Source of the DNA: Liquidambar formosana
Lineage: Eukaryota > Streptophyta > Magnoliopsida > Saxifragales > Altingiaceae
DNA length: 64,000 nt
Reading direction: 5' to 3'
Assembly: GCA_039720395.1 (NCBI GenBank)
Contig: CM077826.1
Coordinates: 27,980,430 to 28,044,429 of the forward strand
A program made the position numbers and the translations under genes. The notes beneath the pieces are model-generated. The model was not told the origin of the DNA. It searched no databases and worked only from the letters and a program-made list of their open reading frames with translations. Shown piece after piece: positions 58,900-64,000 of the stretch (within the stretch, counting starts at the first letter, position 1; every line of letters begins with the position of its first letter).

Positions 58900-60290
58900 G
58901 GAGTATTATCTTTCTGGGGTCTTGCAATCATAGTTGGAAAAGGGGATTTTGTATGGGCAAGTGGTAATTATGCTTTAACTTTGGTTTGAGTGGAACTCAA
59001 AATTGATGCAATTGGAATTTGGAGCAGAGTTGATTGGGATCTCTGCTTGTGGATTCAATCCCTTCTATCTTTATACTCTCTACGTTTCAGTTTTGAAGAT
59101 ATGATTTGTTTTGGCATTGTTGGTATGCTTGTAGAGGAGCCAGACCAAGGTTCAGGTGTGTGAGAGATGGGTTTCTGGAGATGGAGCAATAATCTAATTT
59201 TGTTGGGGTCTCGAGGGTTTGGATTTCGGAAAGATCAGACTGATCTGTTTATTTTGTAAGGATTCTGTGGGTTGAGAAATGCATAACCGCGTCAGCATTC
59301 TCACTGATCTGGAAGCTCAGATAAGAAACTTGTCTGGCAGATGTCAAATCAGTATTTTTATTAGTTGAATAGTTATTGAAAAAGAAATTAATCTTTGCTT
59401 TTGGATTATTGGATGGGTGATTATTGCACTGCATAGCCTGCTTATTTTCTGGAAAATGCTTATCGTGGGTAATTCCCACCAACAACTTTATGATAGGGAA
59501 GTACTGTAGTCTAAATGAGAAGCTGGAAATAAATCTTTTCCTTCTAGTGATGGGTATTATAAAAATGGGTACTCATCTGTGGCTCCAACTCCACTGGTGT
59601 GGTTGAATGGGGATGTTCTGCCACTGTTTCATTGGAAGGTTGGGAATTCATGACAGGAGGATCAGGGATCTCCTAGCACTATTAAACAAATGGCACGATA
59701 GACTTTACTTCTCAACAATTGATAGATATTGGTGACGGGGGTTTTAAATGTAAAGTGTGGAAATGCTCTTTTGATTCCCTTGTTATACTGGAAGCAGGTT
59801 CAGCATCATGGAAGACTCACAAAGGAACCAGAGAAAGAAGGGGAGGTTTTACAATATTATCATTAATGAAGTGATCGCCAGATGATTCACTTTGGTAGAT
59901 AGCTAAGATCATATTATTGAAGTAGAAGTTGCTGAAAATGGAGAAGAGCATTAGAAGTCCACTCCATGCTCCGCCTGAGATTTTGTGTTGCTTGGATTAG
60001 TGTTATCTTCATACATCTTGGCTGCTTTTGCGCCTTGGTGCATATTTAGTTCATCTGACTGATGGATTGTCTAATATGGTGACACAGGATATGTATGGAG
60101 GTGATCCTCTTGAAGGGGTGCTGACAGAGTGCTAATCTGTTTGACATTGCGTTGGATCCTCACATTGGAAGGGGTTGATCAGGGTTTGAATTGAATTTGC
60201 TGGGGAGAGGTCTGAACATGAGCTGGCGAAGAACAGAATATGCAAGCACTAGTCTCATTGGATGATTATTGTTACTGTTTGGTCAGTAAT
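58900..60290 (+). pseudogene. Decayed copy of the ADA1-like gene
   Basis: The sequence is collinear with the gene at 45966-47156 and with part of its leader. Matches include AGTTGATTGGGATCTCT (leader, 59027), GAGAAATGCATAACCGCGTC at the start codon region (59275), CAAATCAGTATTTTTATTAG (59344), CAGGTTCAGCATCATGGAAG (59798), GCCAGATGATTCACTTT (59878) and GGTCTGAACATGAGCTGGCG (60209). TATTTTTATTAG carries an in-frame stop where the gene has TATTTTTATCTT. Many indels follow, and homology fades near 60290, before the gene's C-terminus. Because the leader is included, it was more likely made by local DNA duplication than by retrotransposition, though an intronless parent leaves this open. Confidence 0.88.
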
Positions 60291-60299
60291 GTTGAATAG

Positions 60300-61541
60300 A
60301 CATTCAAATAGCCACGCAAACAAAGAAAATTCTAAAAAAAAATGGAACAAGGAAATGGCAAGGATACGATGGCATGTGTGTTAATTATTATTATCCAAAA
60401 AAAAAAAAAAAAATCATTATTAAACCCTTTCTCTATGAAAAAAGTATATTTTATAATGTGTCCGCTTTAGTTGATTATCTTTCAATTTATCTCTTTATTC
60501 TTGTTAAAGGGTGACAAATCATCAATGCTCTTGGTAAACAGAGACGTAACTAAGGTGTGTCAGATACATGCGATGCAGAGGTACTCCTTGTAAAAATGCC
60601 CATGCTTTTCATTCAGCTGGCCGGGTCATTGAAAGTAAAATCGCATCATTGAAAAGTTATCATGTAAATAGTTCATTAGTGTCCCCGTGATGGTAACCAA
60701 GCTCATGGTTTAGCCCAATGAGTAGTTTCTTGTTATCTTTTTGGTCCATTCCGGTCTTCCAGATCCTAGAGTTTATTCTGAATGCGGATCAAGAGATAGG
60801 AGTTGTGGAATCTGCTGTTTTGGTTCCCCTTTCTGATTAATATACTGAATTGCTCATGAAAAAAAAATGTAATCTCAATACTAGCATCTCAATGGAATCT
60901 TTACAAATAAAAAATGAGAACACCAACTGATACTTCTTGTTGATTTTAATTTGAATAATTTCATTGATTGACTGGTGGAAACTACCCTCGGCATTAATCC
61001 TCTCGAAGTGTTTCAAATCCCTCAGAATTAATGTCCTCTCAAGTGTTTCAAATGGAGATTAATTTCTTGTTCTATTGACCATGTGATATTAATTATAACT
61101 TTGGATTACTATTCCGTTGCCCCTTATTGGTGATACCCAGTGAGTTACACCCAAGAAACAAATTTTTTTTTTCTCTCTTTCCCATTGAAACAGTCAAAAG
61201 TCCGTTTTCTAGCTTACCGTAACACACACTCAGAAGGAATCTTGAAATTCTTTGGTTTGATCGATACGTTTTAATTGAAATTGACTGAAACATTCCCCAA
61301 AAAGAAAAAAAAGGATTCTAAGTGATTCTTGAAAATTTTTACTATTTTAATTCTAGTTTTAAAAAATAATATAAGAGAGAAGAGAGTGAAATCTGAAGAG
61401 TGCTTTTTTTTTTTTTTTTTTTGGATAAGAGAGAAATCTGAAGAGTTGATAATACAGAAATTTGAGAGAGGATAAAAAATTGAGTAATTGTAGAAAATCT
61501 TATAATTGCCTCCAATAAGTTGCATTGTGCTACAATAACCA
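60300..61541. other. Unassigned DNA 3' of the ADA1 pseudogene
   Basis: No gene was recognised. It may include decayed 3' flank of the duplicated ADA1 segment. It has an A16 run near 60399 and a T18 run near 61405. Confidence 0.4.
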
Positions 61542-61560
61542 CCCCCCCCCCCCCCCCCCC
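61542..61560 (-). repeat. Homopolymer C run, 19 bp
   Basis: 19 C follow AATAACCA, so the minus strand is a G run. It lies just outside the hAT MITE that starts at 61575. Confidence 0.85.
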
Positions 61561-61574
61561 GGCGGTGTTGCATC

Positions 61575-62274
61575 TAGGGCTACAATTTGCAATTTGGAGA
61601 GGTTGAGTCCAGCTAACCATAACCCAACCTGGTCAATGGACGAGTTTGGACAATACTTTTCCATACATTAGGTTGGAAAATTCTAACCCCATTTTAATTT
61701 GGGTTAGGCTTGGATAGAGGGGTTGGGCAAAGTGGCAAACCCAACCTGAACCCAACTTATATAATATATAATTTTTAAAATATATTGAATAATGTCATTT
61801 AACATGGTCCATTATGTACATAATTATTTGGACTATATATGTGTTAGTGTTTTAAATTTTTTAAGTGTTTAATTATTTTGATGCTTTCATCTTTATATGT
61901 TTTTTTTTTTTTTTTTTGAAAAATTATATTTTGAATTGACATGAATTCTAGATTAATCAATAAAATTTGGATGACTAAGATTTGTGTACATATGCAATAA
62001 TGCATTAATATTAATCTTTCTAATTTTTCTTTCTTCTTAAAAGAAGGTTTTCTAAAAATAAAAAATAAAAAAGAAATAGGTTAACCCATTCAACCCAATT
62101 TAAACACATCCAACTCATGTAACCCATACCCAACCTAAGTCTGCCCAACCTAAGCACACACTTGGGTTGAGCATGGGCTAGGGAATCTTAATTCGAAAAA
62201 AGGGGTGGGCTGAGATTGAGTTGAGGGGTTTATACTTGGGTTGAGCATTTTCACCCGCTTAAGTTGCAGCCCTA
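61575..62274. mobile_element. hAT MITE, 700 bp, AACCCAACC-rich
   Basis: Ends TAGGGCTACAATTTGC and, on the other strand, TAGGGCTGCAACTTAAGC are inverted repeats. Octamer flanks GTTGCATC (61567-61574) and ATTGCATC (62275-62282) match at 7 of 8. Both subterminal zones carry AACCCAACC/GGTTGGGTT units. The 8-bp duplication and (T/C)AGGG terminus indicate hAT. It encodes no protein. Confidence 0.85.
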
Positions 62275-62282
62275 ATTGCATC

Positions 62283-62844
62283 TGTATTCTCAAGAAGGTT
62301 ATTACCCCTTTTCTCTTTTTAGTTGTTAAAACTTTTTATTCATAGTGAAGTGGTATCTAAAATGTTATTTTGGACCATTCACAAATTCTTCCAATAAAAA
62401 GTAAGGAGATGGAACATATAAATAGGATAAACTTTGGCTATTTAAATAATGGATATCAATTGCAACTAAGATATGCTTATCGAATAAATAGTAAATAAAT
62501 TTGTATAAATAATAGTACTTAATACTTGTGAAAATCATGTGGTTATATTAAAATAGTAAATTGGAATTATAACTTGAAATGATTTGAAGTTTATATCTAC
62601 TTGAATCGGTGCATAGGCATCCAATATAAAAGCGTAATCATTTAACACACCTATCTCAACATATAAATACCTTTTTGTTTTATGTTTCCAAGAGCTTTCA
62701 TGTGTTTTTCAAATTTTTTTCACTGTTTTCATTATGTTCCTCGAAACATTTTGAAACATTTTTGTTTTTGACCAACCAAAACAACATATTGAACTGAAAT
62801 TTAATACCTTGGTACACTATGAAGTTCCTCTAGCTCTCTAGTGT

Positions 62845-62847
<3 letters not shown>
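62283..62847. other. Unassigned AT-rich DNA
   Basis: No gene or element was recognised. Confidence 0.45.
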
Positions 62848-62888
<41 letters not shown>

Positions 62889-63620
62889 TGAATAAGCTAC
62901 CAGCAAAGCTCATAGTTCAGATTAATTTTATTAAGGAAAAGAAACGAAAGTACAACAGACAACGAGGAATAAAAAGGCCAAGAATACAAAAGAAGGGTGA
63001 TATAAACTATGGATATATATAGTGGCAAAATAGCACCAAGCAAGTCGGTTGGAGCATTGAGAGTCACATTCGAGCCATAGATATTTCCAACCTCTAGCCC
63101 ATGCTTGCTTGATTCCTATAATCACATCCACCAAATGCCAATACGCACTGTATAAACGCTCACAAACCCACGATGACCGAGTATGAAACACTCCTGTTGA
63201 CGCAGCTAAACTTAGATTTTCCTTTGCAAGACCATCTGTTTTAGCTTAATCCAAAACGGAGGAGGTGGGTAGTGGGGGAGCATTACAAGGTAATCCTTGC
63301 AGACCAGGGGAATGCAACATCGAAAGATCAGAAACTAATTAAATTGTACATAGTGCTTGAACTAATTCTCCCAATATCATAAAGCATTGTACCCAAAAAA
63401 AAAAATAATAAATAATAATCAGCATTACTGCAAGCCAAAGATTATACAGTTGGTTAATTAGTGTGCTTTGAAGTAATAGAACCCCAAGAGTCCAGAAGAG
63501 AAACACCTTGCAGCTGAATGGAAGTTTTGGAAATGTCTCCCACAGATCTACAACAAACTTACAATGAAAAAACACTTGCTCAATGGTTTCTTTTAAACCA
63601 AATGTTGGAAAATAAATGCA
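62848..63620 (-). mobile_element. 5'-truncated LINE, zinc-binding RT and RNase H remnants
   Basis: The minus strand ends in a poly(A) tail (T40 on plus, about 62848-62887). Upstream of it the frame at 63191-62931 encodes GIKQAWARGWKYLWLECDSQ, an RNase H core motif, preceded by TDGLAKENLSLAA near 63230. Further upstream FGLKETIEQVFFHCKFVVDL near 63590-63530 is the zinc-binding RT end. Frames are broken. Homology stops near 63620, so it is 5'-truncated in the usual LINE way. Confidence 0.8.
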
Positions 63621-64000
63621 ACTTATATAATTTTTATATGATTTTGTCAAAACAGTAAGTAAATAAAACAGAATTGAATACAAACGAAATTTGGAAATAA
63701 GAAACTCACAGTACACAAAATCAATTAAAACATAAACTTTAATGATCAAGGCCAGCGTTCGATGCTATGTCGTCCTTGAGATAGATTTCGCCCCTCATTT
63801 GGTGCGCTCTTTGAGTTGCTTAGATGTCTACCTCCCAAGATAGTGATCCACTCTATACAGAAGAAGCATAGCAATCTGTGTATTTGGCGAATCCACTGTG
63901 TAATTATTGTCTCTCTAAACTCGACTTAACAAACCTAAATGATGCCAAAAAAAAATATTTTTAAATGTGTGCGAAATGCAGATTTATAAAGACTTTGAAG
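63621..64000. other. Unassigned DNA to window end
   Basis: No feature was recognised. The stretch is AT-rich, with GC-richer patches near 63750-63860. Confidence 0.4.

Overview
This is plant nuclear DNA, probably from a dicot or magnoliid with a repeat-rich genome; the species cannot be told from the sequence. Two host protein-coding genes are well supported. Most of the rest is transposable elements in several layers of nesting. No bacterial, CRISPR, rRNA or tRNA gene was seen. I found no new functional system; the novelty is in the nesting, in hairpin cassettes shared by the LTRs, and in one decayed gene copy.

Region 1-18943. A MULE-like element (1033-2600) and an L1-type LINE (about 2820-5715) come first. 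A 733-bp hAT MITE with a perfect 8-bp target duplication sits inside the LINE reading frame. Seven in-phase exons (7124-16465) encode a putative glucose-6-phosphate 1-epimerase of the cytosolic plant family. Its N-terminal exon was not found. Its introns hold a 5'-truncated LINE, a foldback MITE, microsatellites and long G runs. A PIF/Harbinger MITE lies downstream.

Region 18944-30501. This is a four-level nest: a Mutator-type element (9-bp TSD) contains an hAT transposon of about 6 kb net with a decayed minus-strand transposase; that is interrupted by a 3-kb solo LTR, which holds a 1.36-kb solo LTR.

Region 30511-42195. Remnants of a Ty3/gypsy integrase and an inverted LINE precede a second four-level nest: a PIF/Harbinger MITE (TTA TSD) contains a 2-kb solo LTR, which contains a 2.8-kb solo LTR, which contains a 3-kb solo LTR in inverted orientation.

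Region 42196-64000. The second gene is an intronless ADA1/HFI1-like SAGA subunit (45966-47156) with a long 5' leader. A decayed copy of it, with homology reaching into its leader, lies about 12 kb downstream (58900-60290). Between and around them are a copia-like remnant, a 2.6-kb solo LTR, LINE pieces, a MITE with tandem GTATCC units, a 288-bp TRIM with primer-binding site, an hAT relic and a 700-bp hAT MITE. A minus-strand LINE tail with a long poly(A) lies near the end. The two genes have no evident functional link; the TEs explain the large introns and wide spacing.
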